Below, one piece after another: positions 1-12,397 of a DNA stretch of 64,000 bases. The stretch's first letter is position 1. Every line of letters starts with the position of its first letter. The notes beneath the pieces are model-generated. The model worked only from the letters and a program-made list of their open reading frames with translations, was not told where the DNA came from and did not search any database. This stretch comes from Spirodela intermedia (lineage: Eukaryota; Streptophyta; Magnoliopsida; Alismatales; Araceae): contig LR746272.1 of assembly GCA_902729315.2 (NCBI GenBank), positions 9,170,327 through 9,234,326 on the forward strand, in the 5' to 3' direction. The position numbers and the translations under genes were made by a program.

Positions 1-1037
1 TACCTTGACTTTGAAGACAAATATGTCTATTGATCAATTATCTCCATACATCATATCAATAAGTTTTTATTATCACGAGTTAATAATTAATTAATAATAT
101 ATGTTGTCTTAACTCATGATAAATAAATTTATATTTATGTTAAATTCTGAAAAGTAGTTTTTAGTTAGTGAATGTAAATTTTGACTAATTATGTGATTTT
201 ATGTGAATTTATATAAATTTTATAATCATAATTTTTAGATAAATAAATAAAAATAATACAAAAAAGGGAGGACCTGTCAACTAGCTAGGCTCACATGTAA
301 ATCAGAAGCACAATCAAATAGAGCCATAAGTAAGGGGGATTGAGCAACTAAGGATTGATAGGGGGGCACATGTGCATCAATCTCCTTCCACGCCATCGAT
401 GGCTATCCAAGTGTAAAAGAGTGATCTTACACACATGAGAGGACTATATTAACTATAGAACGAGTTATTACTATAGATTTATCTCAAAACTCAGCACATA
501 GTCAATGTGATACTAAATTCAAGATACCATTCATCTTCAACTATTTTTAATATTCATATATACCTATAATATCCTTAAATAATAAGGAGATACCCTTATA
601 CGTCACTTAACAAAAGTATTTATATACATATTTCATTCGCTCTCATATAGGTGGGTGACTAACAAAAGTTTGAATAACACTAGAGTCAAAACTCATATTT
701 TTTATTTAATTAAATTGTGATTTTCTTATAGAGCATCGATCAACAATTAAGTTTCTAGAATCACTTAATTATTAGCAAAAATGTCATCAATATGATTTGG
801 TGAGTATTGTTACCAACTACCAAATGATTCTAGATAAAAATATCACAAATCTATTAAATAAATCATCTTTGATTGATCAACGAATTAGCTGTTGTCAGAA
901 AGAAGACGATATGTCGTGAGATTAGTCCCCTCTTAAAAGTGTACTAGATGCGATGAAGAGTCTCATTTTGCTACACAGACTTGAGGGATGAGGCTCTCTA
1001 AAACGTGCCCCACCTCCATACAACTTATCTTTATCGA

Positions 1038-1131
1038 GTGACAGCCACTACAATTTACAAGTCATTGTATTTTTGCTTCATCGGGTGACAGCCATCAAAA
1101 TTTGTAAGTTGCTGTATTTTTGCTTCCTTAG
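1038..1131 (+). repeat. Two-unit tandem repeat, about 47 bp
   Basis: Two adjacent units begin gtgacagcca at 1038 and 1085 and both run to tgtatttttgcttc. The inverted copy at 33 kb appears to carry one unit, so the duplication is probably specific to copy A. Confidence 0.6.
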
Positions 1132-1170
1132 GTAATAGCCGTCGGAGATAATTCATCGACCCACCTTATC

Positions 1171-1520
1171 GATTTTTAGACTTTGAAAAAATATTTAGAG
1201 ATTACCCATATCATCCATGTCTAAAGAAAACTTTTGAGGTAGTAGACATTACATGATAGTCCCCCCCTAAATGCTCAGGGTTCTAACCCATTACCGCCGC
1301 AATGATGAAACTATGTCTTATCATTTTTAACTAGTTTAACTTCTATCATCATTTTTTAGACTTCAAAAAGAGATTTAGAGAATGCTCATATCATCCATGT
1401 CCAAGGTCAATCTTTCAGGCTGTAGATATCACACAATAATCATCTCAAATGTCTATAATTCTAATACATCATCGTTGTGATGCTAGAATTCTATCTTTAC
1501 TTATTTTAAACTAGTTTATT
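1171..1520 (+). repeat. Two-unit tandem duplication, 180 bp period
   Basis: The text tttttagactt...aaa..atttagaga...catatcatccatgtc occurs at 1171 and again at 1351, and both units end in an aactagttta-like string. The units have diverged by many substitutions. The region corresponding to this segment is not evident in the partner copy at 33 kb. Confidence 0.6.
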
Positions 1521-3663
1521 TTAAAATAAATAATATTTTACTTTATTTTAAGTTTCAAAACTATTCTTTAGTCAATTAAAATTCTTATTTATGTAATAAT
1601 CATCATTCTTTGGGTACTAACATCATCTTGATGCCAGTACCTGAAATTTTTCTTTTTCATGAATTTTCAAATAGATTTTATTTTCAAAATTTAGTCTAAA
1701 AACATAAGAAATCATATTCTTTTCATAAAATTATAAAATTTTACCTGATATTAGTTTACATCCATGTGATTGATCTGAAAATTATTCACTATTTTTTAAA
1801 CTTTTATTAAATCATAATTAATATATTTATTCATAAATACTTTTAAATATCTAAAAATTAGTATTTTCTAATTTTATAAATATTTAATTTACATGATTTA
1901 ATATGCAATGACTGAGTCATATCATATACCTACAAGCTTAAAGATCTGAGCCTATGTATGACCAAAGGTTAAAAGCATATATTCTAAATAGTAACTCATT
2001 AGTAAAATATGTGAACTAAATACAAACTAAACTATTTCTTCTTAACAAAATCTTAAAAGAGAAACTATTTGTCGATCAAGTAAAAATTTTCAGATAAGAT
2101 ATCGCAAACAACTATCACTAGAAATAAAAGGTTAGAAGTGAAAAGTAATTGCATGTCATCAAAACATCCTTGAAGTAATGGTAAGATATTTAAATTAATC
2201 AGACTATTCTTTTATATTGATATAACATAAATCCATTAGAATATAAATACAAGAAGCTAAGAACAAATGAAGCTAATGCTAAACAAAGAAATCTTCAACC
2301 ACGTCACTCAAAAAAATAAGAGAAGCTATCATACTCAATCTTTTACAATAAAAAGATCATGCATTTCAAAGAAGAAATCAAATTATCATCATTATTGATC
2401 ATCTACAACAACAAACGAATCAAACTATTACATTGAAGACTGTTTTTTGCCATTAGGCCCTAAGGTAACCTAAGTGGTGAGTGGAGAAAAAATAAGACTA
2501 AGGCATGAGATGTTGAGAGCCAGATTCTACTTATGGAGGGTGTTGTTATCTGATAAGAAGTGTAACTAAACTTAAGTATGTGGTGCTATATTTTGGAAAA
2601 GCTTTGCCCTTGAAGTGAGCTATATTTTTGTTGAATATAGTAGAAATCTAGAAGGGAGATCCTCCAACACTAAACGTAATTTAGAGAAGAGTGAACCACA
2701 TGGCAGGGAACAAAATCTATGTCACCATCATTATCAAAAGTAAAAGAAAGAGAAACCAATGTGACCATGTGGCAACAATATGAGCCTTTGGTTGAGTCAC
2801 ATATAAAGTTCATAGATAGTGTTAAAACTTGTCATGACACATTTACATACATATAAAAAATAAAAGAAACTAATTTACCCCCCTTCCCCCTTCTTGCTAC
2901 TTCACTTAGTCACACTAACAAAACTAGCATGTGTCATATAAATCTTCTCTACATTAGATAGAGAATGAAAAGAGAAGTAAACTTAGTTAATGCTTGCAAA
3001 AACTAGGAGTTATAGATGACATGTAGTGAGCCCTACATCATTACTTCTTTTAGTGTAATGGGCCAAGGCCATTGGAAGATTACTAACTTTAGAAGATGGT
3101 TGAGAACCATCGCCAAATGAAAACAAATAGATAGCATGTAGGTGGTCAGCAGAGTCCTCTACTCCATGGACACAAGAAGACAATTGAGATAGATATTGTT
3201 GGATTTGAGATATAATACCCTCGATATGATGGAAACAATGCTCCATGAGAGAAAAGCATTTATCAATGCAAGTTTCTATTTGGAATGCAACAGAACTAGT
3301 CTCAAAGTTCATCTTGATTCTTTTTTACTCCTTTGACTCGTGAATTGACTTATCATGGCACCATATGAGAAGATATAGGATGAGATAAGGTCGAAATATT
3401 ATGATATCAAATTGGTAAGACCTTGTGTGAATAGTGGAGATAATGATAAGACAGAGAGAGAGAGAGAGATAAAAAGAGATATAAAGAGAAGAGAGAGGGA
3501 GAGAACATTAGTTGTCACTATGAAAAGAATATGAATATACTAAAAAGACACTCTACTAGCTATAATACCAATACAAGTGCTAATGCAGTTACCCAGACTC
3601 TCCTTTGACCTCTTCCTTGAGAAGGGACAAGAGATATCAGTATATGGTACAACTTAATTAAAA

Positions 3664-3665
<2 letters not shown>

Positions 3666-3700
<35 letters not shown>
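3666..3700. repeat. (GA)n microsatellite
   Basis: Perfect AG dinucleotide run of about 35 nt, with a shorter imperfect run at 3453-3500. Confidence 0.9.
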
Positions 3701-3704
<4 letters not shown>

Positions 3705-4400
3705 AAAGAGACTCAATAAATAGTGATATAGAACTTGATAGATAGTGAGAGAGAAATGAAACATTACTAGAGAGATAAAGGAACGGAGTATCATTCAAGA
3801 AAATGATATGTTGGCAAAAAAAAGATAATACTCTTGGGAAGTCTTTGAGTGGTCTTTCACTCCTTAATTTTTCCTACCTCCTTTCCTATTCATTGAATCT
3901 CTTAGGTAACTAACTCTTCATGGTTGTTACAATCATGCATCATAGTAGGAGTGCACCAGGTGACCAGCCCCTCATCATGGGTTTCGCATGAGGGCCACAC
4001 CCTCGCTTCACACGTGCGTACATGTCTCGCCATGAAGGTAGATCGATTATGGAGTTAGATTATAGGGTTCAGATTAGAAAGAGCTTCCCGTTATGGGCTT
4101 CTTTTTAATGGACCGTACTTCGAATAAATAGGCCAGGTACGTGCTGGGCTGATAACTGCACACGTGTCTGTTTCCCGTCTCTAGCCGATGAAGTTGGTCA
4201 TTTAATGACAATGTTTTGATGAATGGGTGTCCTCCAGACCAAGCCGGATGTCACCTCGCAAGTCCGGGCCCACCCAGAGATAAGCCCAAGAAACTTAGAC
4301 AGACCTCAAAATCCCCACGCCAGGATGAGAGAGAGAGAGAGAGATGGTCCAGAATGTGGACTTTCTTAGCCCATTGACTTCATTGATTTTTGAAAAATTG

Positions 4401-5547
4401 GAAGATAACCCACGGCGCGGTAGTCTAGGTAGTGAGGACTCCGAAAACGGCTAAACGGCGATCCTCCACCGACCTATCCTCATAAACTACGGGTTATATC
4501 GTAGCAGGAGAATAAAGGGTTGGTCGTGTCAAACAGGGAGAGAGCTGCCGGCTTCTCTCTCTTCCCTCAAGCGAAGAAGAAATGAGATCCCCCACGACAA
4601 TCTCTTAGCAGGGAATTCGTCCAAGCGACGGCGGAGACCGCTGAGCTGTCTCCACGCCTGAAGGATAACTCTCTCCGGATCAACACGGCGTTTGCGTTGA
4701 CATCAACTCACACAAAACGAAGGGGCGAGGCCGAGTCGACCCTCGCTGTTCGTCGTCCCTGGGTTGTCCAAGGACTTCACGTGGGAAGGTGGACTCAACC
4801 AGGACAATACGACGGAGAAAAAGAGGAGAGGAAGTTTTGAGAAGAGAGAGAGACTACTAGATTCTCATCAATGTTCTCCAGATCCCGTTAACACTCGCCA
4901 GAGGAGAGAGAGAGAGAAGAAGAAGAAGAGGATCTGTGTCGTTGGTGCAAATTTTCTCACATTTTCCTCGAGTACCTCGCCTGCCCGTTATTGCGTCAGT
5001 TTTTAGTTCTGAATCACTTCTTCATCGCGATATTTTCTCGACCGCGTGAAACCCAATAGATGTAGGCAAAATCAGGCTTTTAATGCTCATCAAGTACGCC
5101 GGACTTTGGTACTTGGGGCTGGAGATTCATGTCTATATGCGGATGAACAGGAAATTTTATTTTATATGAATAAAATATGCAAAAACGGAATCTTATTGAG
5201 TAGGGGTATTATATTTGTTGGTAAAATAGCAATGGCCACAGATGCCTCTGTAAATCCAGAAATTTCAACGTGTGAATATCCGATAAAATTTATGAAGTTT
5301 CAACTCCTGTCATTGCGCTGATAAATGTGATATATCGACTAACTTAGGAAACCATGGTTGAGCGATCGCGTGGAAATTCTCCGCGACTTAGAGTCGGGAC
5401 GATCTCTAACGCCACCGGCGGTTCAAGTCGCATTCAGTGGATCCCAATAGAGATAAGGTGACGGTAGGTTTTCTTCGCTCGAGACGACGTATGTGGATGT
5501 ACGGAGACGAGAGATCCACGTACACAGGAAGAGAGAGATAGATAGAA

Positions 5548-5597
<50 letters not shown>

Positions 5598-6565
5598 GTT
5601 GGACGGCTGGGCCCGCTGACGTCCCTGAAGGCCCGAAAGATGGGGAGACGATCGGAGGGAGGAGGGGACGACGAGAGATCCCTAACTTGTCAAAATCATT
5701 CAAAAGTGGTTGGTGAGTGGGGAGGGGCGGGGATGATCGCCGGAGGACTTGGGCTCCCGGGTGAGAATATCCCATGCGCCGAAGGGGACGTGCGCAGAAC
5801 CACCGTACAGACTGTGGAGGGTTCTATCTCAGGGAAAGGGCCAACCCAGAGGCTGATGGGAAGATAGTGTTCCACCCTCGATGTCACCGTCCATCTCAAG
5901 TCCTGCCAATAATGGTGGTCTTACTCCGAAAGAAAGAGGTCCAGAGAGGGGAATCGGTGCCAACTTGAGGCATGAAGACGTCCAGATGCAGAGAGCTGTG
6001 CGCCGTCTGGAGTGCCGCAGGCCGCAAGGTCATCTTTTTTTTATTTTTTCTTTGAATTCTGATCTCTCCAGACGCACGCAAGGCCTTCCGCCGCAGACTG
6101 TCCTTGCGTGCGGCGGCGGAAGGCCGAGGATACCTTCACGAGAGTTAATCAAAGCCGCACGAAAGCTACAGCGCCCACGACTGCCGGGGAGCAGTTTCGG
6201 CAACATCAGATTGACTATCTTCATCTAAATTATTCTTTAGATGGATAAGCTTCATATTAAGCCGAAGAAAGTCAGACGATGTCGCAAGGATTAGGAAACC
6301 AAATGCGTGGAGATACCCTTCGACGATTCCCCCAAGTGAAAACGCGAAGACCAGTCACACCGAACTTGTCGTAGAAGTAGCTATTGACTTGACATGGAGC
6401 GCCGACGTGGCGGACGAAGAAAGGTGGATGGGACGCCGAAGACTTCTGTGGTAGATGACGCCACCGCATCGCAGCCGCAGGAGATGGAAAGATGTGTGCT
6501 TTAGACGACTCTTCCCACCCCCCTAGAAATCCCATTACTTTCCTCAAGTCTTCCTGCTCGTCCTC
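4401..6565. other. Intergenic, S40 upstream region
   Basis: The base composition becomes mixed or GC-richer here. Open frames at 4764-5006, 5434-5775 and 5881-6228 show no family signature, overlap one another on both strands and partly consist of translated (GA)n. I see no supported gene. The proximal end is the promoter of the S40 gene. Confidence 0.5.
5531..5593. repeat. (GATA)n/(GA)n compound microsatellite
   Basis: GATA-type units at about 5536-5565 run directly into a (GA)n tract ending near 5593. Confidence 0.9.
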
Positions 6566-6572
6566 TATAAAT
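6566..6572 (+). promoter_or_regulatory. Putative TATA box of the S40 gene
   Basis: TATAAAT lies 82 nt upstream of the chosen ATG at 6648, a usual distance for a plant core promoter with a 40-60 nt leader. Inferred from position and motif only. Confidence 0.5.
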
Positions 6573-6647
6573 CCTAGGAATCCTTCCACCTCGTGGAGCT
6601 GTTTCAGGGTCCCAGAATATCCTTGTTTATATCGTTCGAGGGCGAAA

Positions 6648-7055
6648 ATGGAGGATTTCCAGGAGGCTGACGTGCTGTGGCCGGAGGATCCCCAACTCCG
6701 ACCCTCCTCCAGCGCCCAGCCCCTCGCTTCGTGCGACTCGAATTGGAATGGTGCTGAGAAGACCAACCCCATCGATATTCCTCATGGAGGATCCGCAAGG
6801 ATCCACCGCTCCTGGAAGCTGGATTTCTCCAATCGAGAAGGAGAAGGCGGCAATCGCGGAAGCGACGGCGGCCGCGAGGAACGCGTGTCCGGCGGACGCA
6901 AGAAGATGGTGCCGCCTCATCTTTTAGTGGCCCGGCGATTCAGCGGGAAGATGGCCTCCTCCGTTTGCTCCGGGCAGGGGAGGACCCTTAAGGGTCGTGA
7001 TCTCAGCCAATTCAGGAATTCGATTCTCCGACTCACAGGCTTCCTCGAGGGATGA
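6648..7055 (+). CDS. S40 family senescence regulator (DUF584)
   Basis: Single-exon gene for a 135-residue protein, in the usual short size class of the plant S40/DUF584 family. The start ATG at 6648 gives the family-like N-terminus MEDFQEADVLW; the open frame continues upstream to 6492 but only through non-family sequence on the other side of the TATA box. Family landmarks in order: acidic/aromatic N-terminus (residues 1-14), a short NPIDIP segment (40-45), a variable Gly/Arg-rich middle, the motif MVPPHLLVARR (87-97), and the C-terminal signature GRTLKGRDL followed by RN..LRLTGFLEG (111-135). Barley and Arabidopsis S40 proteins are linked to leaf senescence and can be nuclear; this role is family knowledge, not shown here. 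No intron is needed. Confidence 0.88.
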   Translation: MEDFQEADVLWPEDPQLRPSSSAQPLASCDSNWNGAEKTNPIDIPHGGSARIHRSWKLDFSNREGEGGNRGSDGGREERVSGGRKKMVPPHLLVARRFSGKMASSVCSGQGRTLKGRDLSQFRNSILRLTGFLEG

Positions 7056-9436
7056 CACCACTCTCTGGCGCTAGATCATGAAGGAGTCATTTATTTAGTA
7101 ATGCATGAACAAATAACACGAACCCAGAACTTTTCTTCGTGAGTTGTGACTATTCAATCCAAGCCACCCCCCATTTTACTTTTCCCCTTCCCTTCCTGTT
7201 TCCCCGTGTGGTGTTACCCTAACTCGTCCGGGGAAGAACAAGAAGAAGATGTGGGAACCATTTTTTTCCTTCTTCTTAACAACTTGGTGATGGCTCTCCA
7301 ACAACACCCTGATTAGCATGTGTTCCAAATTAATTAATGCACTGATGGACAATCTATTGTTTTTCCTGTTTTTTAGTCATCAAGCTGACTATCTAGTGAA
7401 TATCCTTGCACTCTTATTTCGTCGGCGGCTTGTAAATGCTGAAGATGCTGATTCGTACCTTTCGTGGCGCTTGCCTTGCTTGTAGAGATCTCCAACCTCG
7501 AGCCCTCATCCACGGGGGTGTTATTCAGAGAAGATGTGGGATGTGACCAACTGGGGAAGACTTCATCAACACGGCACAGGGAGGAGGGGAGAGAGAGAGA
7601 GAGAGAGAGTCATGCACGAAAACGCTGGGTTATTAACAGCTTGGCTTGAGCTTCATCTCTAATTTCAGTCCACAAAACCAGAGAAGATAACTCCGATGAA
7701 AAGAAGATAACTCACGCGTGTACGTCACGTGCAGTGAAGAGACGCGTCGGTAGGCGGCGCACGAGAATGCGAGGCTTGCGGTACACAGTAAGAGAGGAAG
7801 CTAAACCGGATAATTACGCGTCGGCGCCAGCTGTTCATGCTCTTGGATTGACCTTCTCGTCCTTCAAAACATCTCCCGACGCGGAAAGTTGATGTTAACA
7901 TCTCTGTCTGCCTTAATCATCGCATGTTTGACAAATTAGCGTCATATGTGTGGCCATTTTTCATGAATTTTGTCCTGTGTGTACACGTTATCATAATTAT
8001 CAATGATTTAAGTATATAAGTAGAGTGTTGATCTCTGAGGCAAGTGAGAAACCCCGCTCACAATGACCAATCACTGGGGAACTCAACTCTCTCTCTCTCT
8101 CTCGCTAGAAAGAGTGAACAAAATTAGGACGTACCACAACATCGACTGTAGAGAGATAAAACGCCCAAATTGGCTAAGCATAAGCCTTATATAAGCTGGG
8201 TCTGTGTTTCGATGGGATCCAATCTATAGCGCAATGATCCATTTTTCTTATCAAGCTAAGGATCTGACAATCGACTACTGTGGCGGCGAGAGGCCTCTGA
8301 ACCCAGCGAAGGCTCGGGAAGATCCGACTCCTGGCTGGGTTGTTGACGCCCCCATCTAATGTCGAAACTCCGATAAAATACAAGTACTAAATTTTTTCTC
8401 TGCTGCACATTTAATTTTTTATCATCAAGTTCGCTATTTGACTCTTAAATATGCACGAGCGCATGAATGACGGGTCATCAAGCCCAACACGACCGCTGGA
8501 AGCCCGTCTGATGGACGGCGGGGGGGGGGGGGACAGAGAGAGAGTAAGCAGAGCTTGGCTTAACCAGCCTAACCAGGTAGGCATCAGACTAGTGAAAGGC
8601 CCATCTTGATCTGGCCGCCCCCACCCCGCAGGAGATCCTTCCGCCGGCAAGATCAAGCCACTCATGCAAGAACAGGTGACAAACGGCATGGGTCACGTGA
8701 GATGCCAGATTCTCAGGGTCAAACCGGAGTCCGGCTTACGCGCATCAGCGCACGTGTTGATGTGGTAGCATTTCAAAATATAATCACGACTTGAACTATA
8801 GGACATTAAATACCAGTCAGTCCACATAAGTCGTTTCCCTCGTCAATGAAAGCTAACCTTCCGCCGCCAAAATAAAAAGGAAAAAAAAAAGAAAAAAGAA
8901 GCCCCTCACAGCCGATAAATATTTGGCCACTGACTTAGAAGGTCTCAAGTTTTTGGGCCCAGAAACGTTATTCAAGAGTTTTATCTGGGTTATCCACCGA
9001 GGCCCAAACGGCCCAATCACGGGCCCCTAGGCTATTTTTGAAGCGAGTCAAAATAACGCGCTTCAAATACCATCTGACAGAATTAATATATATTCTGACG
9101 GGAATACATTTATGGTCACATCGGGAGACCTTGACTGGGATATGACGTCAGCAATTTACATGAGCAGAATGTCCATGCAATTCACAACTATATTGATATA
9201 GATGTAGATATATAAATGTATGTATAGGTGGTGCCATGCGCAGCCGATCCCATCTTCAACGAGGAAAACGATTATTCGAGGTCGCTAGACCAGAGACTGA
9301 AGGCCGGTCCCTCTTCCCTCTGCCCGAGCTCCTCCCGCCTGTTGCCCAAAAAAGGAAGGAATACCATCCGTAACCGACCTTGAGAGAGGATGACAGAGCT
9401 TCTTCTCCCTCTTCTTCTTCTCTCTGCCGGTTGGAC
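7056..9436. other. Intergenic between S40 and GAUT15
   Basis: No gene recognised. It holds the S40 3' flank, short GA/CT tracts (7591-7610, 8090-8105), a G homopolymer at 8520-8532 and an A-rich run at 8878-8900. Open frames here are short, antisense to one another and have no family signature. The end next to 9436 contains the 3' flank of the minus-strand GAUT15 gene. Confidence 0.5.
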
Positions 9437-9765
9437 TCACTCGACGCCTGCGCAGCTCTTCACGAGCTCGTTCGAGTAGTCCACATGCTCTTCCCAGAGA
9501 TTTCTCAGCTCTGGGAACCCAACTGCCAGCCATGGCTTCGCAGGGCCGCTGAAATGGAGGACGGCAGCGGATGGCAGAGATTCTCCCGCCGGTCGCCGGA
9601 GTCCCAGCCCCCAGAGATGCCAGGACGGGTCGATGGGGTGCGTGTGGCCCTCGAAGGCGATTAATGCCGGCGGCGCTGTTCCAGCTTCCCACAGCAGGAA
9701 CCCTGATTCAAGATTCTGCGAGACGGGCAACAAGGAGGGGGGGGTGGGTTACAGGAGATGATCAT

Positions 9766-9816
<51 letters not shown>

Positions 9817-12397
9817 ATACGAGCTTAAGCCAGTGCTGATATGCTTTGCTGATGTTGGTCTGTCTCCATGCTTTCAGATCGAAGACATTGATGCCGCCGA
9901 TCCAAGCACATTCATGTCGATCAAATTGGGTCGAGATTTCTGTTCTTGAGAAATTCAGATAATCTCCAAATGTGTCGCCAACGCAACTGTCCCCATTGCC
10001 CTTCACGGTGCTGACTGCACCGTTTACTTTCCCTTGGAGATCAAGATACCAAAGTGGAGATAAGTCACGGCAGACCACAGTGTCGTCGTGCAGAAAGATT
10101 ACCTTATCAAGCCCCGGAAATAGCTGTCGAAGATTAACAACTATCAGTGCATATAAGTTGAGAATTTGTTGTGGGTATCTTCGAGATTGGTTCACCTACC
10201 TCCGGAAGATGGATCCTGAGGTAAGTCAAGATCGACTGAGGGCTTGAAGAGAGGGCTTCAATTCTCCGGTCGTCTCTGGCATGGTAGACGTGCTCCCATG
10301 TTGTTTGATGGAGTTTTACCGTCTCCAAGACGGCCAAACCGACATGCGAGGGCCAATCAAACTGGTGCAGGCCCTTCACCACCACGACTGCTGGGAAAAC
10401 GGGGTTGAGGGCGAACCAGGAGTGCATTGAGGCGTACGTCTTCTTATCCGTGACGATGTGGAAGACGAGATCCTCAGGGTTGGCAGACCTCTTAACAGTG
10501 GAGGAGACCACCACAGAAGCTGCAAGGACATTGTCTGTGAGGACGGCAATGTGGACCAAGGATTGGTTGTCGAGGCGAGAGACATATTCGGGAGGCGGCA
10601 GGGGAGACCGAGCCAAGGCATTGATATAGTATTCCTCTTTGAGTCTCAGGCTCAGACAATGCATGCTCTTTGGGATTCCATCTGATGCCAAGCGCCAGAA
10701 GACTGATTCCTGAAGTCTCGCCAATTGGACCTTGTGATCCATCTTCAGAAGCTGGTTTGGAGGTCGGTTCAACCCATCTTGTCAGCTTAGACGAATAAAA
10801 TCAACACTAAGGACACCAGAATACGTCCTAACATCCAGAACTGCAACGCTTAAGACATTTAAAATCTTCGGTCAAATAGTACAAAGCGAGGATGTTTCGG
10901 CTCGTGGGATTGAAGATGTCCGATAGAAATAACTATTAAATGTTCCCAATTCGAGCGTCTTCCAGTGGTTTGGAAAGGAAAGGAGTAAGACGCAGCAAAT
11001 ATACCAAAATGCAACTTCGAATGAAGGTCAATGGAAGAAGAAGAAGAAGAAATGGCCATCACCGTGGCTTTAGTCTTTAAAGCAAATGTCTTGATGTCCT
11101 GATCGGGATGGGAGAACGAGTCAGCGACTAGACCACTGAAGGACTCTGGTGCAGCTTCGACCAGGTTCATCTCCACATCCGCCCCTTCTGCTTCTAGGAA
11201 GACTAGCTTCAACGCGTTGGTCAGCTCCTGCATCAATGGAAAGTTAATACACGTATCCATGAGATGGACGATCACTATTTTGGTTTAACGGGAAGAGGAA
11301 GACCATCTTCGTCGGCAGGCCAACAACTGGCATCTACACCAGAAACAATAGGTCATGGTTGGCAGGAGCCTACTGCGTTTTTCTTTTCCTCCAATCAATA
11401 AAACATTAGAACAAGGACTAGGGACAGATATTTGCCATCTCCCTAATCATCCATTAAATGACAAAGTTCTCCATCGCATTCCATTAAAGATATCATGTGC
11501 CCCCAAACAACAGCCGCATCATCTCCCTCCGTGACCTCGGAGTCCCTCAACCTTCTTCATTGTTGCCCCGTGACCTCTGGGTAACTTTGCTCCTGTGTAC
11601 TACATTTGAGAAAATATCTGATGGCCCCCGGTGGATTCATTGGGGGGGGGGGGGATAGTTTCTGTTCACAGTTTGGGAGAGTCAACGGCAATGGTGAGAT
11701 CGATTAAATGACCCCGCCGTATCAGTTCCGTCCTATCTTATATTGTTCTGGTAGAAGCAGAGGAAAAGGAAGCCCGATCTCAAGGGACAAGACATGGCAG
11801 TTCTGCGGATCGGCGTTACGCGCCAGGGAAGAGATAATTCCGCGGAGACCAAGTAGAGTCACAAAACCCAGAGCTGCAGGGTGATACAGTCTCTGTTCGC
11901 AGATAAGAGCTGGGACGTTTCTTCGAACGAAAGGAAAAAGACGCGTCTGTGGACCTGTGGTGATGCATAATTTGGGAAGCAAAGCGGAAGAGAGATGAGT
12001 GTTTCTTTACTACTTACCCTTGAATTTCTGCGGCCGAAGAATCCCCATCCCGAGGGATCTAAGAAAACAATCAGAGGAAGAAGAAGTCAATGTCATAATA
12101 AGAGATTTGGAATCAAAGTACTGCCTGCAGATGATATATATCGAAGAGGACGAAGAAGAAGAGTCAGGACTGCCTACTGATGGAACAGCAAATGGCGGCG
12201 CCATCCATGGCGAGGAAAGACGCCCTGGTGAATAGCAACGGCAGGAGGGCCCCCAGGACGACGATAGCCAGGAGGACCGATTGGTACGAGAACCAACGGT
12301 GCTGGAGGTACTGGCGCTGCCGCGGGGTTTTGGCAGTCGATCCCCTCGCTCCCCGGGAAGACGCTCCAACTCTCCTCCCCAATGCACACAGCCACAT
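9437..12397 (-). CDS. GAUT15: GAUT15-like galacturonosyltransferase (GT8), 5' end unresolved
   Basis: Golgi type II GT8 protein of the GAUT family, which builds homogalacturonan from UDP-GalUA. Closest in my judgement to GAUT15, from strings such as GIPKSMHCLSLRL and LTDNVLAASVV. Supported exons (minus strand): 11227-11063, 10751-10200, 10123-9821 and 9715-9437, all phase 0, together 432 codons plus stop. The acceptor tract includes HFSGPAKPW near the C-terminus and CAWIGGINVFDLKAWR. Exon 1 probably starts at ATG 12397 and encodes a basic tail plus a membrane anchor (SVLLAIVVLGALLPLLF) as in GAUT15; its likely donor is after 12178, which leaves phase 1 and does not join 11227 directly. A 23-nt exon at 11326-11304 would restore the frame, but this is a guess. 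The usual LDDD metal motif reads LHDD. The last intron (9716-9820) is almost half CT repeat. Expected total is about 510 residues, against about 540 in Arabidopsis. Confidence 0.85.
9769..9815. repeat. (GA)n microsatellite in last GAUT15 intron
   Basis: A perfect 47-nt GA run. On the coding (minus) strand it is (CT)n and starts only about 4 nt after the GT of the 5' splice site at 9820-9819. Confidence 0.95.

Larger units (their letters stand above)
700..1940 (+). repeat. Dispersed repeat, copy A (inverted partner at 32660-33420)
   Basis: Read on the plus strand this segment matches the reverse complement of 32660-33420 in the same order over many blocks. Examples are the block ending in gtactagatg near 945, the block with gattctagataaaaa near 828, and aaaattagtattttctaatt near 1854. 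Divergence and indels are substantial, so both copies are old. Copy A is longer because of internal duplications at 1038-1131 and 1171-1520. The family is not recognised; an LTR or other non-coding part of a retroelement is the simplest reading. Confidence 0.65.
1..4400. other. AT-rich intergenic repeat DNA
   Basis: No gene recognised. The stretch is strongly AT-rich with frequent stops in all frames. It holds repeat copy A (about 700-1940), a few (GA)n tracts and TE-like text. A 100-codon ATG reading frame on the minus strand (3010-3312) has no recognisable domain and lies in repeat-like surroundings, so it is not called as a gene. Confidence 0.6.

Noticed and set aside
3010-3312. 100-codon ATG frame on the minus strand
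   Set aside because: No domain, lies in AT-rich repeat DNA next to GA tracts; may be a retroelement scrap.
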